This document shows positions 1 through 8,675 of a stretch of 64,000 nucleotides of DNA, piece by piece (the stretch's first letter is position 1; every line of letters starts with the position of its first letter). A program made the position numbers and the translations under genes. Source of the stretch: Litoreibacter ponti (GTDB taxonomy: Bacteria; Pseudomonadota; Alphaproteobacteria; Rhodobacterales; Rhodobacteraceae); NCBI RefSeq assembly GCF_003054285.1, contig NZ_QBKS01000002.1, positions 938,501 through 1,002,500 of the forward strand, read 5' to 3'. Under the pieces are notes generated by a model that was not told the DNA's origin, searched no databases, and was given only the letters and a program-made list of their open reading frames with translations.

Positions 1-2
1 CG

Positions 3-557
3 CGTGTCCTTTGGCCGACGCCCGAGGTCTTTCGGCAGAACGGGCTGCGTTCCATCGGCTACCGCGATGAAGTCGTCGTCCCGCTACAACTTGATGCGCA
101 GGCCGACGCAGATGACATCACGCTGCATGCCTACATGGATTTCGGTGTCTGCGCAGATGTTTGCCTGCCCGTGAACATGGTTCTCGACCACACCTTCGCC
201 GCGGGCGAGGTTTCAAATGTCGATTTGATCGAGGCGGCGTTTGCCGATCGACCCGCACCCGCGGAAACTTCAGGCCTGCACTCAATCGAATGCGACATAA
301 GCTACGGCCCGGAGCAGGCGGAGATTGCGATCAGCATGGAGCTGCCGCAGCTGCCCGGCCGCAACGAAGCACTGGTGATCGAACCGTCCGACCCGTCGCT
401 TTGGGTGAGCGAGCCCAAGGTGACCCGCGACGGTGACCGCCTAAGCGCCAAGGCGTACATCGCGAAGCCCACGGGCGAGCCGTTCACGCTTGATCTGTCC
501 CGCACGCGGATGACCGTTCTGACGACACAAATGGGCGTGGATATTCCCGGCTGCTAG
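3..557 (+). CDS. DsbD N-terminal-like periplasmic thiol-disulfide protein (5' truncated by window)
   Basis: The reading frame is open from the first complete codon at base 3 to a TAG at 555-557, so the gene begins outside the window; 184 residues are visible. A 'CADVCLPV' motif lies near visible residue 50. This paired-cysteine motif followed by Pro-Val is typical of the periplasmic DsbD N-terminal domain family, which passes reducing power to periplasmic thiol proteins. The remainder is beta-rich and hydrophilic, with no membrane segment in the visible part, so this is a soluble periplasmic form or the tail of a longer protein. Its stop codon overlaps that of the opposing RND permease gene in the palindrome CTAG. 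Family assignment is fairly secure; the exact partner is unknown. Confidence 0.75.
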   Translation, partial: RVLWPTPEVFRQNGLRSIGYRDEVVVPLQLDAQADADDITLHAYMDFGVCADVCLPVNMVLDHTFAAGEVSNVDLIEAAFADRPAPAETSGLHSIECDISYGPEQAEIAISMELPQLPGRNEALVIEPSDPSLWVSEPKVTRDGDRLSAKAYIAKPTGEPFTLDLSRTRMTVLTTQMGVDIPGC

Positions 558-3500
558 CCGGTCCGGATGCGACGGCCACCGATGGTGGCATGGCCGATCG
601 CTGCGATCACCCAAGCGCTTGCCAGAACTAGGGCGGATCCCCCAAGGAACAGGGCAAATGCCTGACCCGCGGAGCCACCGTCAAGCGTCGGTGAAAGCAG
701 CGCCCACGCCGCCGGTAGTTCCCCCATAACTATGACCGCGCCAAGTGTCGCCGCAAAGAGCGCCACCAGCACCGCCACCAGACCCAGCGTCGCCCATTTG
801 ACCCCGGGGGTCGCGCGCAGTGTCCGTCGCATCGCCCGCGTCTGCCGCGAGACATCCGCCTGCATCGCGATCAGCGACGGCACCACCAGCATCACAAGGA
901 AGAACCCGACGCCAAGACCGTAGCATAGGGTTATCACCGTGGGCTTAAGGAACTGCGCCTGCGCCGAGCTCTCGAACAGCAGCGGTGCAAGGCCCAAAAC
1001 GGTCGTCAGCGTGGTCAGCAGCACCGGACGCAAGCGGTCCGCGGCGCCGTCGATGATTGCGGGGATCAGGCCGCGCTCTTTGGCGTAGTCGTCGATGGTC
1101 GAGACCAGCACGATGGAGTCGTTGATGATGATCCCCGTCATCCCGATCAGGCCCACGACCGTGAACATCGACAATGGCACGTCCCAGGCGTGGTGGCCGT
1201 ATATCGTGCCCACCAAACCGAAGGGAATGATCAGCATGATCACGATGGGCCGGGTCCAGCTGGAGAAAACCCAAGCCAGCGCCAGATAAATTCCGATGAG
1301 GCACAGAAGGAAGCCAAGCCCGGCGTCGGTCAGGAAATCCTGCTCCTGCTCGGCCAAGCCCGACATCTGCGTGGCGACGCCAAAATCCTGTTCGACCTGC
1401 GGCAGAAGCTCGTTCTCAAGCAGCGCCATGATCTCTTCCGCGCGCACGGGATCGTCCTCCGACAGATCGCCAGTGACCGAGACCAGCCGGATGCCATTCT
1501 CCCGCCGCACGGTCGAGAAGCCGGTCTGCGAGGTGACCGACACGATATCGCTCAGTGGCACATACTCCCCTGCCTCCGCCCGCAGGAAGGTGCGTTCCAG
1601 GAAATCCGCCGTCAGCTCGCCGCGCGGCAGCTCGACCCGGATCGTGGCAGAGCGTGGCCCGTCAGGATAGGTGGCGGCCTCGATCCCGTTCAGCCGGTTG
1701 CGCAGCACCCGGCCCAGCTCGTCAATCGTAAAGCCAAGCGCCTGACCCTGTGCTGTAAGATCAAGGATCAGCTCTTCCTTGTCATAGGCCAGCGTGTCCT
1801 CCAGCGCGGAGACCTCCGGGAAGCGCGCAAGCAACGTTTTCAGCTCTTCGGCGGCGGCCTTCAGCGTCTCCGCCTCGGCCCCGTAAAGCTGCACATCAAT
1901 GGCATCACCGCCGGGGCCGGAGCGCCAGCCGCGGAAGCTCACCGTCTCCAGCATCGGGTGGCGGCGCACCTCGTCCTGCAGCTCGCCCAGGAACTGGAAG
2001 CTGGAATAGGGGCGCAGGTCGGCGTCGATCAGCTCAATCGCGATGGAGCCAAGCTGGTCGGTCTCCTTGGTTTCCTGTCCCGCAAGGCCGCGCCCGGTGG
2101 TGCCGCCAATTTCCGCAAGGACGTAGTCGATGGGATTGCGGCCATGCTCCTCTTCGTAGCGGGCGGCCAGATCGCGCGTCGCCCGCTGCATCTCCCGCAT
2201 CATCTCGAACGTGTCATCGCGGGTGGCGCCGGGCAGCATCGAGAAGTTGCCAGAGATCGAACCGCGCTCCGGCGCGTTGAAGAACCGCCAGGTCACGTCG
2301 CCCTTGATGAAGAGTGCAGCCTGGCTTGCAAGGATCGCTAGCGCCAGCGCCATTACGGGGTAGCGCGCCCAGATCACGCCCGCGATGAACGGGCGGAACA
2401 GCTTGGCGCGGACCCACTCGAACCCGGAGTTTACCGTGCGCGACGGCCAATCGTACCACCGCTCCTTGGCCGAAGACGCCAGCGCGTGCGCCATGTGGTT
2501 GGGCAGGATCAGGAAGCATTCCACTAGGGACGCGATCAGCACCACGATCACGGTGAACGGGATATCGATGATCAAATCGCCGAACCGCCCCCCGACCGCC
2601 ACGAGGCCAAAGAAGGCGATGATCGTGGTGACGGTCGCCGCAAAAACGGGCGATGACATGCGCCGCGCCGCGTTTTCGGCCGCAGACATCGGGTCCTCGC
2701 CCAGATATCGCGCGCGGTAGTCGGCATGCTCGCCCACGACGATGGCATCATCGACCACGATTCCGAGCGTAATAATAAGCGCAAAGAGCGAGACCATGTT
2801 GATCGTCAGCCCCGCCAGATACATCAGCGCAATCGCACCCAGCATCGCCACGGGGATTCCAGCGGCGACCCAGAAGGCGGTGCGGGCGTTCAGAAAAAGG
2901 AACAGCAGCAACACGACCAATCCAAGCCCGACCAGCCCGTTGTCGAGCAGGATGTTCAAACGCCCGGTGATCGCCTCCGAGCGGGTGCGGATCAACTGCA
3001 CCTCGGTGCCCGTGGGCAGGGTCAGCTCCAGGTCGTCGGCAACCTCCTGCACCTGCGCTTGAATGTCGATGGCGTCGCCCCGGTTGGAACGGTCCACGCG
3101 GATGGAGATCGCCGGGTTGTCGTCTACAAAATAGGCACGCTCGCGGTCTGTTCCCCCCACCTCGATCCGGGCCACATCGCCGATCAGCAGCTTGGAGCCG
3201 TCGGGGTTCGAGCGCAAAACGATATCCGCGATCTGGGTTGGATCGCGCTTCTCGATGCCCGTGCGCACGCGGGCGTTGGCCCCGTCCACATCACCCGCGG
3301 GGTCGGCGGAGGCCTCGCCCCGGATCGCCTCGGCAATCTGCGCCATGGTCACATCATTGCGGATCAGCGAAAGCGATGAGACCTCGACAATCGTCTCTGG
3401 CGCGGCCACGCCGCGGATCGTGGCGCGCGTCACCCCGGCGGCAAACAGCCGGGTGACAAATTCATCGGCGAATCGGCCCAGCTGTTCGACCGAGACGGGC

Positions 3501-3955
3501 CCGGTAATGACCACATCCGTCACCCGGTCGCGCCATGCGCCGCGGCGCACCGTGGGCTCCTCGGCCTCGTCGGGCAGGTTGGTGACGCTGTCAACGGCAA
3601 CCTGCACCTCGTCGGCGGCGCGGCCCATATCCCAACCCGGCTCGAACTCCAGATCGATGGAGGCGCGGCCCTCGCGCGATGAAGACGACGAGCTTTCCAC
3701 CCCCTCGACCGCCAGAAGAGCGGGCTCCAGCAACTGCACGATGCCGCTGTCGACATCGTCCGCCCCGGCCCCGTCCCATGTGACATTGACCGACACGCTG
3801 TCCACGATGACATCGGGGAAGAACTGCGTGTTCATGCGCGGTACCGCGGCGATGCCCAAGGCTAGCATGATGACAAGGATCAGGTTCGCGGCGGTCCGAT
3901 GGCGCGTGAAGTAGGACAACACGCCGCCGGGCCCCTTTTTGAACGGCCCGCGCAT
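554..3955 (-). CDS. RND-family efflux transporter permease subunit (AcrB/HAE1-like)
   Basis: 1133 residues, slightly longer than the usual 1030-1050. The first membrane helix is at about 22-40, a long periplasmic loop follows, and a helix bundle starts near 336. The proton-relay motif 'VDDAIVV' sits at 401-407, with Asp402/Asp403 in the TM4 position. The second half repeats the plan. After the normal last helix there is an extra tail of about 87 residues (from roughly 1047) with two more hydrophobic segments, near 1056-1078 and 1102-1120. The inner-membrane pump would export drugs, detergents or other amphiphiles using proton motive force. The ATG start lies 3 bases after the stop of the adaptor gene, so the two are one operon. 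No outer-membrane factor gene is adjacent. Substrate unknown. Confidence 0.93.
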   Translation of the reverse strand: MRGPFKKGPGGVLSYFTRHRTAANLILVIMLALGIAAVPRMNTQFFPDVIVDSVSVNVTWDGAGADDVDSGIVQLLEPALLAVEGVESSSSSSREGRASIDLEFEPGWDMGRAADEVQVAVDSVTNLPDEAEEPTVRRGAWRDRVTDVVITGPVSVEQLGRFADEFVTRLFAAGVTRATIRGVAAPETIVEVSSLSLIRNDVTMAQIAEAIRGEASADPAGDVDGANARVRTGIEKRDPTQIADIVLRSNPDGSKLLIGDVARIEVGGTDRERAYFVDDNPAISIRVDRSNRGDAIDIQAQVQEVADDLELTLPTGTEVQLIRTRSEAITGRLNILLDNGLVGLGLVVLLLFLFLNARTAFWVAAGIPVAMLGAIALMYLAGLTINMVSLFALIITLGIVVDDAIVVGEHADYRARYLGEDPMSAAENAARRMSSPVFAATVTTIIAFFGLVAVGGRFGDLIIDIPFTVIVVLIASLVECFLILPNHMAHALASSAKERWYDWPSRTVNSGFEWVRAKLFRPFIAGVIWARYPVMALALAILASQAALFIKGDVTWRFFNAPERGSISGNFSMLPGATRDDTFEMMREMQRATRDLAARYEEEHGRNPIDYVLAEIGGTTGRGLAGQETKETDQLGSIAIELIDADLRPYSSFQFLGELQDEVRRHPMLETVSFRGWRSGPGGDAIDVQLYGAEAETLKAAAEELKTLLARFPEVSALEDTLAYDKEELILDLTAQGQALGFTIDELGRVLRNRLNGIEAATYPDGPRSATIRVELPRGELTADFLERTFLRAEAGEYVPLSDIVSVTSQTGFSTVRRENGIRLVSVTGDLSEDDPVRAEEIMALLENELLPQVEQDFGVATQMSGLAEQEQDFLTDAGLGFLLCLIGIYLALAWVFSSWTRPIVIMLIIPFGLVGTIYGHHAWDVPLSMFTVVGLIGMTGIIINDSIVLVSTIDDYAKERGLIPAIIDGAADRLRPVLLTTLTTVLGLAPLLFESSAQAQFLKPTVITLCYGLGVGFFLVMLVVPSLIAMQADVSRQTRAMRRTLRATPGVKWATLGLVAVLVALFAATLGAVIVMGELPAAWALLSPTLDGGSAGQAFALFLGGSALVLASAWVIAAIGHATIGGRRIRTG

Positions 3956-3958
3956 CCG

Positions 3959-5416
3959 CTAGCTTCCCATGCGGCTTTCCAGCCGCGTGACCATGTCGGC
4001 GGGCACACGCTCTTCCGCCAAGCGTGTCAGCATGCGCTGCTTGACCGCGTCGGGGATGCGCCCATTGCCTTCAACGAAGGCGATCAGGCGGGCGCGGCGA
4101 TCAGGGTCCAGCTCGACCAGTTCCGGCTCTTCGGGCACACCTGCGGTCGCACCGCGTTGCGGTTTGACCTTGATGCCCGCGCCCAGAAGCTGCGAGCGCT
4201 CCGCAACGATCTCGCGCCCGGCAAGGCCGCGCACCCGGACGATCACCTGATCGCCTTGGCGGCGCAAAACGGTAACCTCCCCCTCTTCCAGCCGGTCTTC
4301 CTCCCCCAGCACCAGCACCGCGCCGTCAGGCGCGACGGCGGCGGCCGGGATCAGGGCCACCCGATCAAGCGGAGGCTCCTCGATGGACACTGTCACAAAA
4401 TCGCCGGGCCGCAGGCCGCGGCTCTCATCCAGCTCGGCAAACAGCAAACGGCCCGTTGTGCCTTCCGTCACGGCCGCACTTTCGCGGGTCAGGCGCGCGG
4501 GAAAGCTCAAATCGGTGCCGAGCACCTCAAGTGTCACCGTCACGGGTGCATTAATCAGCGCGCCATCGGCGTCCAGCAATCGGGTGTACTGCGCGGTCGA
4601 GACCCGAAAGGTCACTTCCAACGCGTTGGGGTCGATCAGCTGCGCGAGCTGCTCATTATTTGCGACCAGCCCGCCCTGCGTCACCGAAACGCCCGACAGC
4701 CTGCCGTCGAATTCCGCGTAGATCTCGGTGTCAGCCAACAGGCGCTCTGCATTGGTCAGGTTGATCTGCCGCCGCTCGATCAGCGTGCGGGTCTGGGTCA
4801 CGCGCGCGTCTGCCTGCTGGATCGCCTGCCTACGCGACAAAACCGCTTGGCGGGCCGACGCGCGGGCCAGCTCCGCGGTCTCCACGGCGGCATCCGTGCC
4901 GACCCCACGGGCTTTGAGGTCCTGTTGCCGCTGCAACGCGCGATCCTGCAAGGCAAGCTGGTCCTGCGCCGCCGCCAGATCGTCGCGGGCGAGCGACAGC
5001 GCGCTCTGCGCATCCTGCAAATCGGCCTGTGCTTCAACAAGATCGGTGCGGGCGACATCCACGGCCGTCTGGGCATCGGCGGGGTCGATGCGGGCCAGAA
5101 GCTGTCCGGCCTCCACCGCTGCGCCTTCGAGGAAATCGGGCGACAGCTCCACCACTGTGCCGCCCACCGGGGCGCGCAGATCAAGCGTTCTTCGCGCCTG
5201 AACCTCGCCGAAGCTGGTCAGGATCGGTGTCACAGTGTCCGGCACAAGCTCGATGACCTGCGCGGTGAAGACCCGCTCGCGCGCGGGGCGCGGATTGCTT
5301 TCCTTCGACCACCGCTCCTGCAGGGCCGAATAGATCGTGTTGCCGCCCATGGCCAGAAGGCCGGCGGTCAGGGCCAACAAAAACAGACCAACAAGGCTGC
5401 GGCGGAAGAATCGCAT
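3959..5416 (-). CDS. RND efflux periplasmic adaptor subunit (HlyD/MFP family)
   Basis: 485 residues. An N-terminal membrane segment or signal anchor (about 6-26) is followed by a lipoyl-type barrel half-motif, a long Ala/Gln/Arg-rich coiled-coil hairpin with heptad character (about 120-215), the second barrel half and C-terminal beta domains. This is the standard membrane-fusion-protein plan linking an RND pump to an outer-membrane channel. It is the first gene of the operon, and the permease starts 3 bases downstream. The adaptor is longer at its C terminus than many MFPs, with a charged tail rich in Arg and Glu. A promoter probably lies in the 90-base gap to moaB, but I cannot pick convincing -35/-10 boxes. 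Confidence 0.92.
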   Translation of the reverse strand: MRFFRRSLVGLFLLALTAGLLAMGGNTIYSALQERWSKESNPRPARERVFTAQVIELVPDTVTPILTSFGEVQARRTLDLRAPVGGTVVELSPDFLEGAAVEAGQLLARIDPADAQTAVDVARTDLVEAQADLQDAQSALSLARDDLAAAQDQLALQDRALQRQQDLKARGVGTDAAVETAELARASARQAVLSRRQAIQQADARVTQTRTLIERRQINLTNAERLLADTEIYAEFDGRLSGVSVTQGGLVANNEQLAQLIDPNALEVTFRVSTAQYTRLLDADGALINAPVTVTLEVLGTDLSFPARLTRESAAVTEGTTGRLLFAELDESRGLRPGDFVTVSIEEPPLDRVALIPAAAVAPDGAVLVLGEEDRLEEGEVTVLRRQGDQVIVRVRGLAGREIVAERSQLLGAGIKVKPQRGATAGVPEEPELVELDPDRRARLIAFVEGNGRIPDAVKQRMLTRLAEERVPADMVTRLESRMGS

Positions 5417-5506
5417 GGGCGATCAGGCTCCAAAAAAATGTACCCGCTATATGTAAGGCGCGCGGACCGCGTCGTCCAATGAACCTGACACAAACGTGTG
5501 AGCCGC

Positions 5507-6049
5507 CTATTTCCGTCGCTGATGTTCGTCCAATCGCGGAAAAATCTCGACAAAGTTGCAGGGGCGGTGACGGTAATCGAGCTGTTTGGACAGGATTTCG
5601 TCCCATGCGTCCTTGCAGGCGCCGGGACTACCGGGCAGCGCGAACAGGTACGTTCCGTTCGCCACGCCGCCCGTCGCGCGCGATTGCACGGCGGACGTGC
5701 CGATCTTGTTCATCGAGATGATCGTGAACACCGTGCCAAACGCATCGATCTCTTTTTCGTAGACATCGCGGTGCGCCTCGACTGTCACATCGCGCCCCGT
5801 CAGACCCGTCCCGCCGGTAGACAGCACCACGTCGATCTCCGGGTCTGCGCACCAGGCGCGGAGCTGGTTCGCGATCTGGTCCCGCTCATCGGGCAGGATC
5901 GTGCGGGCGGCGAGCGTGTGTCCCGCACCCTCCAGCCTCTCGACCAACGTGTTGCCAGAGCGATCATCCTCGGGCGTGCGGGTGTCCGAGACCGTCAGCA
6001 CCGCGATGCGGACGGGCAGGAACTCGGCGGTCTCGTCAATGCGGCTCAT
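5507..6049 (-). CDS. moaB: Molybdenum cofactor biosynthesis protein MoaB
   Basis: 180 residues of the MoaB/MogA fold, which adenylylates molybdopterin before metal insertion. Visible family motifs are the N-terminal 'AVLTVSDTRT', the nucleotide-binding 'STGGTGLTGRD' in the middle, and 'LPGSPGACKDAWDEI' near the C terminus. The ATG start at 6049 fits the usual N terminus. It follows the secreted hypothetical protein by 15 bases and may share a transcript with the glycosylase upstream. Other Moco genes, moaE and moaD, occur at 17.7-18.4 kb but in a separate transcription unit. Confidence 0.95.
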   Translation of the reverse strand: MSRIDETAEFLPVRIAVLTVSDTRTPEDDRSGNTLVERLEGAGHTLAARTILPDERDQIANQLRAWCADPEIDVVLSTGGTGLTGRDVTVEAHRDVYEKEIDAFGTVFTIISMNKIGTSAVQSRATGGVANGTYLFALPGSPGACKDAWDEILSKQLDYRHRPCNFVEIFPRLDEHQRRK

Positions 6050-6064
6050 GGGGCTCTTTCCGGG

Positions 6065-6637
6065 TCAGTTGCTTTGGCAAGGGTCGGCGACAGGCAGGCG
6101 GTCGGCCTTCAGGCTGGCATCCAGCGTGGCGCTGAATGTACCATCATCGATCTCGCGCACAAATGGCACCCAGCGCGACATTTCGCGCTCGGAACACAGG
6201 CGGCGATCTTTCAGCCGCAGATAGGTTTCGGACATCCTCTGGGCGATCAGGAAGCGCACCTCCCTACGGGGGCGCGGCGGCACATGGTTCTCCGCGATGA
6301 ACGCGATATGCGCATCGATCGCAGTGTCCATCACCCGCAAGTGATCAGGCCGCGCCAGCCCGCGGCAGGTCTCGGCCATCGCCCGCAATGTCATCGCAAG
6401 CTCCAGCGAGCACAGCGCCGGGCGGTGGCCGGAGCGGTCTTCGGCCCTGATCTGAGCACCATGCTTGTAAAGGCGGATATCACCCGGCAAAGCCACATAA
6501 GGCGCGACAGGCGATCTAGTCAGGTCCAGCTGCACCTCGCCCGCCACATAAAGCGCGTCCAATTCGTGGGGCTTCGGGGCCAGTTCGTTGCTCCACGCCG
6601 TCCCGCAAAGCATCAGCCAAACCGCCAGCGCTCTCAC
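6065..6637 (-). CDS. Secreted hypothetical protein coupled to uracil-DNA glycosylase gene
   Basis: 190 residues from a GTG start at 6635-6637 that overlaps the TGA of the glycosylase gene in GTGA, the usual sign of translational coupling. A longer upstream extension in this frame would lie almost wholly inside the glycosylase gene and was rejected. The N terminus (about 1-18, ending near 'TAWSNE') is a plausible signal peptide. The mature part has three cysteines, many Arg/Glu residues and no recognised catalytic motif. I do not recognise the family. The tight coupling suggests co-expression only, since the product appears to be exported while the glycosylase is cytoplasmic. Confidence 0.7.
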   Translation of the reverse strand: MRALAVWLMLCGTAWSNELAPKPHELDALYVAGEVQLDLTRSPVAPYVALPGDIRLYKHGAQIRAEDRSGHRPALCSLELAMTLRAMAETCRGLARPDHLRVMDTAIDAHIAFIAENHVPPRPRREVRFLIAQRMSETYLRLKDRRLCSEREMSRWVPFVREIDDGTFSATLDASLKADRLPVADPCQSN

Positions 6638-7407
6638 CCGCGCAACCTCGCCTGCAGGCTCAGAAGATCGGCCCAGGTGTCGCGCTTGGCGATGGGCGTG
6701 CGCAGCAGATAGGCCGGGTGCAGCATGGGCAGCGTTGGCTTGCCCAGCGCCTCTGACCATGTGCCGCGCAGCTTGGTGATGCCCTTTTGGCCCAAGAGCG
6801 CGCCGCAGGCGATGTTGCCCATCAGGACCAGCACCTCCGGCTGCGCCAGCGCCACGTGACGCTCCACGAAAGGCAGCATCATCGCGATCTCGTCGGGCTT
6901 TGGGTCGCGATTCTGCGGCGGCCGCCACGGCATGATGTTGGTGATGTAGATCGGGTGCTCCGCCCCGTCGCGACCATGGTCAATGGCGGCGAACATCGCA
7001 TCAAGCAGCTGGCCCGCGCGCCCGACAAAGGGCCTGCCTTCGCGGTCTTCGTCCCGGCCCGGTGCCTCGCCGATGACCATCACCCGCGCACCCGGCACCC
7101 CGTCCGAGAACACCAGATTGCGCGCACCATTCTTGAGCTCGCAATGGGGAAAGGCCGCGACGGCGGCGCGCAGGGCGTCAAGATCTTCCGCCTCGCCTGC
7201 CATCTCGCGGGCGACAACGACGGGGTCGGGCCCTTTCTGCGCCGCTGGTGCCGCTGGCGCTTCCGCCTTTACAGCAGGCTTCGGCTTGGGGACTTCCTTC
7301 GGGGTCTCGTAGCGATTGATTGGCTCGTCCCCGATGGCCTCATCGGCCCCAAGGTCGATCTGCCACTCCAAGAGCGCCTTCGCCTGATGATAATCCATCG
7401 ATTCCAT
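6634..7407 (-). CDS. Uracil-DNA glycosylase superfamily protein (family 4-like, no Fe-S cysteines)
   Basis: 257 residues from the ATG at 7405-7407; another ATG nine bases downstream is also possible, and an upstream extension adds only Arg-rich unlikely sequence. A short N-terminal helix and a Pro/Ala/Lys-rich linker (about 35-60) precede the catalytic domain. The active-site motif 'GEAPGRDED' is at 113-121, 'NIMPWRPPQNRDP' at 157-169, and 'HPAYLL' at 230-235. These match family 4/5 glycosylases, which remove uracil from DNA. The only cysteines are Cys89 and Cys201; the positions usually supplying Fe-S ligands around the 'RPPxNRDP' motif are Trp161 and Met176/177. Activity is likely, but cluster-free. 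Confidence 0.85.
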   Translation of the reverse strand: MESMDYHQAKALLEWQIDLGADEAIGDEPINRYETPKEVPKPKPAVKAEAPAAPAAQKGPDPVVVAREMAGEAEDLDALRAAVAAFPHCELKNGARNLVFSDGVPGARVMVIGEAPGRDEDREGRPFVGRAGQLLDAMFAAIDHGRDGAEHPIYITNIMPWRPPQNRDPKPDEIAMMLPFVERHVALAQPEVLVLMGNIACGALLGQKGITKLRGTWSEALGKPTLPMLHPAYLLRTPIAKRDTWADLLSLQARLRG

Positions 7408-7490
7408 GAGGCGCAATCTAGCCCGCCGCCGCACCATTGCCCAGCGAAGCCGCATTGCCTATACGTCGCCCGGAACGAAGGAGGCCGACC

Positions 7491-8447
7491 ATGACATTCC
7501 GCGCACAGCATTTGCTGGGGATTGAGCATCTTGGCCCCGATGAGATCAGCACCCTGCTGGACCTCGCCGACCAGTATGTCGAGCTGAACCGCCGCGATGT
7601 GAAGCACTCGGAGGTGCTGGCGGGGCTGACCCAGATCAACATGTTCTTCGAGAACTCCACCCGCACGCAGGCCAGCTTCGAGATCGCGGGCAAGCGGCTG
7701 GGCGCCGATGTGATGAACATGGCGATGCAGGCGAGCTCGGTCAAAAAGGGCGAGACGCTGATCGACACGGCCCTCACCCTGAACGCGATGCACCCGGACC
7801 TGCTGGTCGTGCGCCACCCCCACTCGGGCGCGGTGGACCTGCTGGCCCAGAAGGTCAATTGCGCGGTGCTGAACGCGGGCGATGGCAGGCACGAGCACCC
7901 CACCCAAGCGCTGCTCGACGCGCTGACGATCCGGCGCGCCAAGGGGCGGTTGCACCGGCTGTCGATTGCGATTTGTGGCGACATTGCCCACAGCCGTGTG
8001 GCCCGGTCGAACCTGATCCTGCTGGGCAAGATGGAGAACCGCGTGCGCCTCGTCGGCCCGCCGACCCTGATGCCTTCGGGCATCTCGGAGTTCGGGGTAG
8101 AAGTCTTCGACGACATGCGCGAGGGCCTGCGCGACGTGGATGTGGTGATGATGCTGCGGCTCCAGAAAGAGCGGATGGATGGCGGCTTCATCCCGTCGGA
8201 GCGCGAGTATTACCACCGGTACGGGCTCGACCCCGAAAAGCTGGCCTATGCCAAGGATGACGCGATCATCATGCATCCCGGCCCGATGAACCGGGGCGTC
8301 GAGATCGACGGGGTGCTGGCCGACGACATCAACCGCTCGGTGATCCAGGAGCAGGTCGAGATGGGCGTCGCCGTGCGCATGGCCGCGATGGAGCTGCTGG
8401 TAAAATCCCGGCGCGCCGCCGCCGGTCCGCGCGAGGTCTTGGCGTGA
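7491..8447 (+). CDS. pyrB: Aspartate carbamoyltransferase catalytic subunit
   Basis: 318 residues. It makes N-carbamoyl-aspartate from carbamoyl phosphate and aspartate in pyrimidine synthesis. The carbamoyl-phosphate motif 'FFENSTRTQASFE' is near residue 53, 'HPTQALLD' near 136, and 'MHPGPMNRGVEI' in the C-terminal aspartate domain. I chose the ATG at 7491 because a strong GAAGGAGG ribosome site lies at 7477-7484; an in-frame start 54 bases upstream has an Arg-rich leader unlike the family. No pyrI is seen. Downstream, in the same direction, lies a dihydroorotase-like gene without catalytic residues, which suggests a PyrB-PyrC' complex. Confidence 0.97.
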   Translation: MTFRAQHLLGIEHLGPDEISTLLDLADQYVELNRRDVKHSEVLAGLTQINMFFENSTRTQASFEIAGKRLGADVMNMAMQASSVKKGETLIDTALTLNAMHPDLLVVRHPHSGAVDLLAQKVNCAVLNAGDGRHEHPTQALLDALTIRRAKGRLHRLSIAICGDIAHSRVARSNLILLGKMENRVRLVGPPTLMPSGISEFGVEVFDDMREGLRDVDVVMMLRLQKERMDGGFIPSEREYYHRYGLDPEKLAYAKDDAIIMHPGPMNRGVEIDGVLADDINRSVIQEQVEMGVAVRMAAMELLVKSRRAAAGPREVLA

Positions 8448-8675
8448 GCGAGCGGGACAGATTGCTTAATGCAGGCGAAGAGATCGTCTGGCAGGGCCAG
8501 CGAAGCCCTGCGCTCCGTCTGGAGTTCAAATCACCGATGGAAGGCGCTAAAAGGCAAAACACACACGACCGATGTCGGGTTCGAACTGTTGCAAGACGCC
8601 CGTCGTGTTCTCCAGAAAATGCGTGAGATCCAGACGGTCTCTGGCCCAGATGTCGCAGTAAAGGTTTCGGAATGA
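8444..8675 (+). pseudogene. Remnant of a small PH-like/membrane protein gene, frame-disrupted
   Basis: A GTG at 8444 overlaps the pyrB stop (GTGA) and opens a frame starting with a 'LNAGEEIVWQGQ' motif, resembling the N terminus of short bacterial PH-like membrane proteins ('GE.I.WQG.P'). After about 25 codons this resemblance ends, although the frame runs to 8626 with nonsense-like sequence. A different frame carries a plausible C-terminal end ('GFELLQDARRVLQKMREIQ') and stops at 8675 in an ATGA overlap with the next small gene. Both ends look genuinely coupled to their neighbours while the middle, where membrane segments would be, is missing and shifted. I infer an internal deletion plus frameshift. 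The parent-family identification is tentative. Confidence 0.45.

Noticed and set aside
1190..2341. 383-codon plus-strand frame opposite the RND permease
   Set aside because: Shadow of the permease gene; no start signal or domain.
3899..5482. 527-codon plus-strand frame opposite the adaptor gene
   Set aside because: Antisense to a clear HlyD-type protein; low-complexity Arg/Gln/His content and no recognisable domain.
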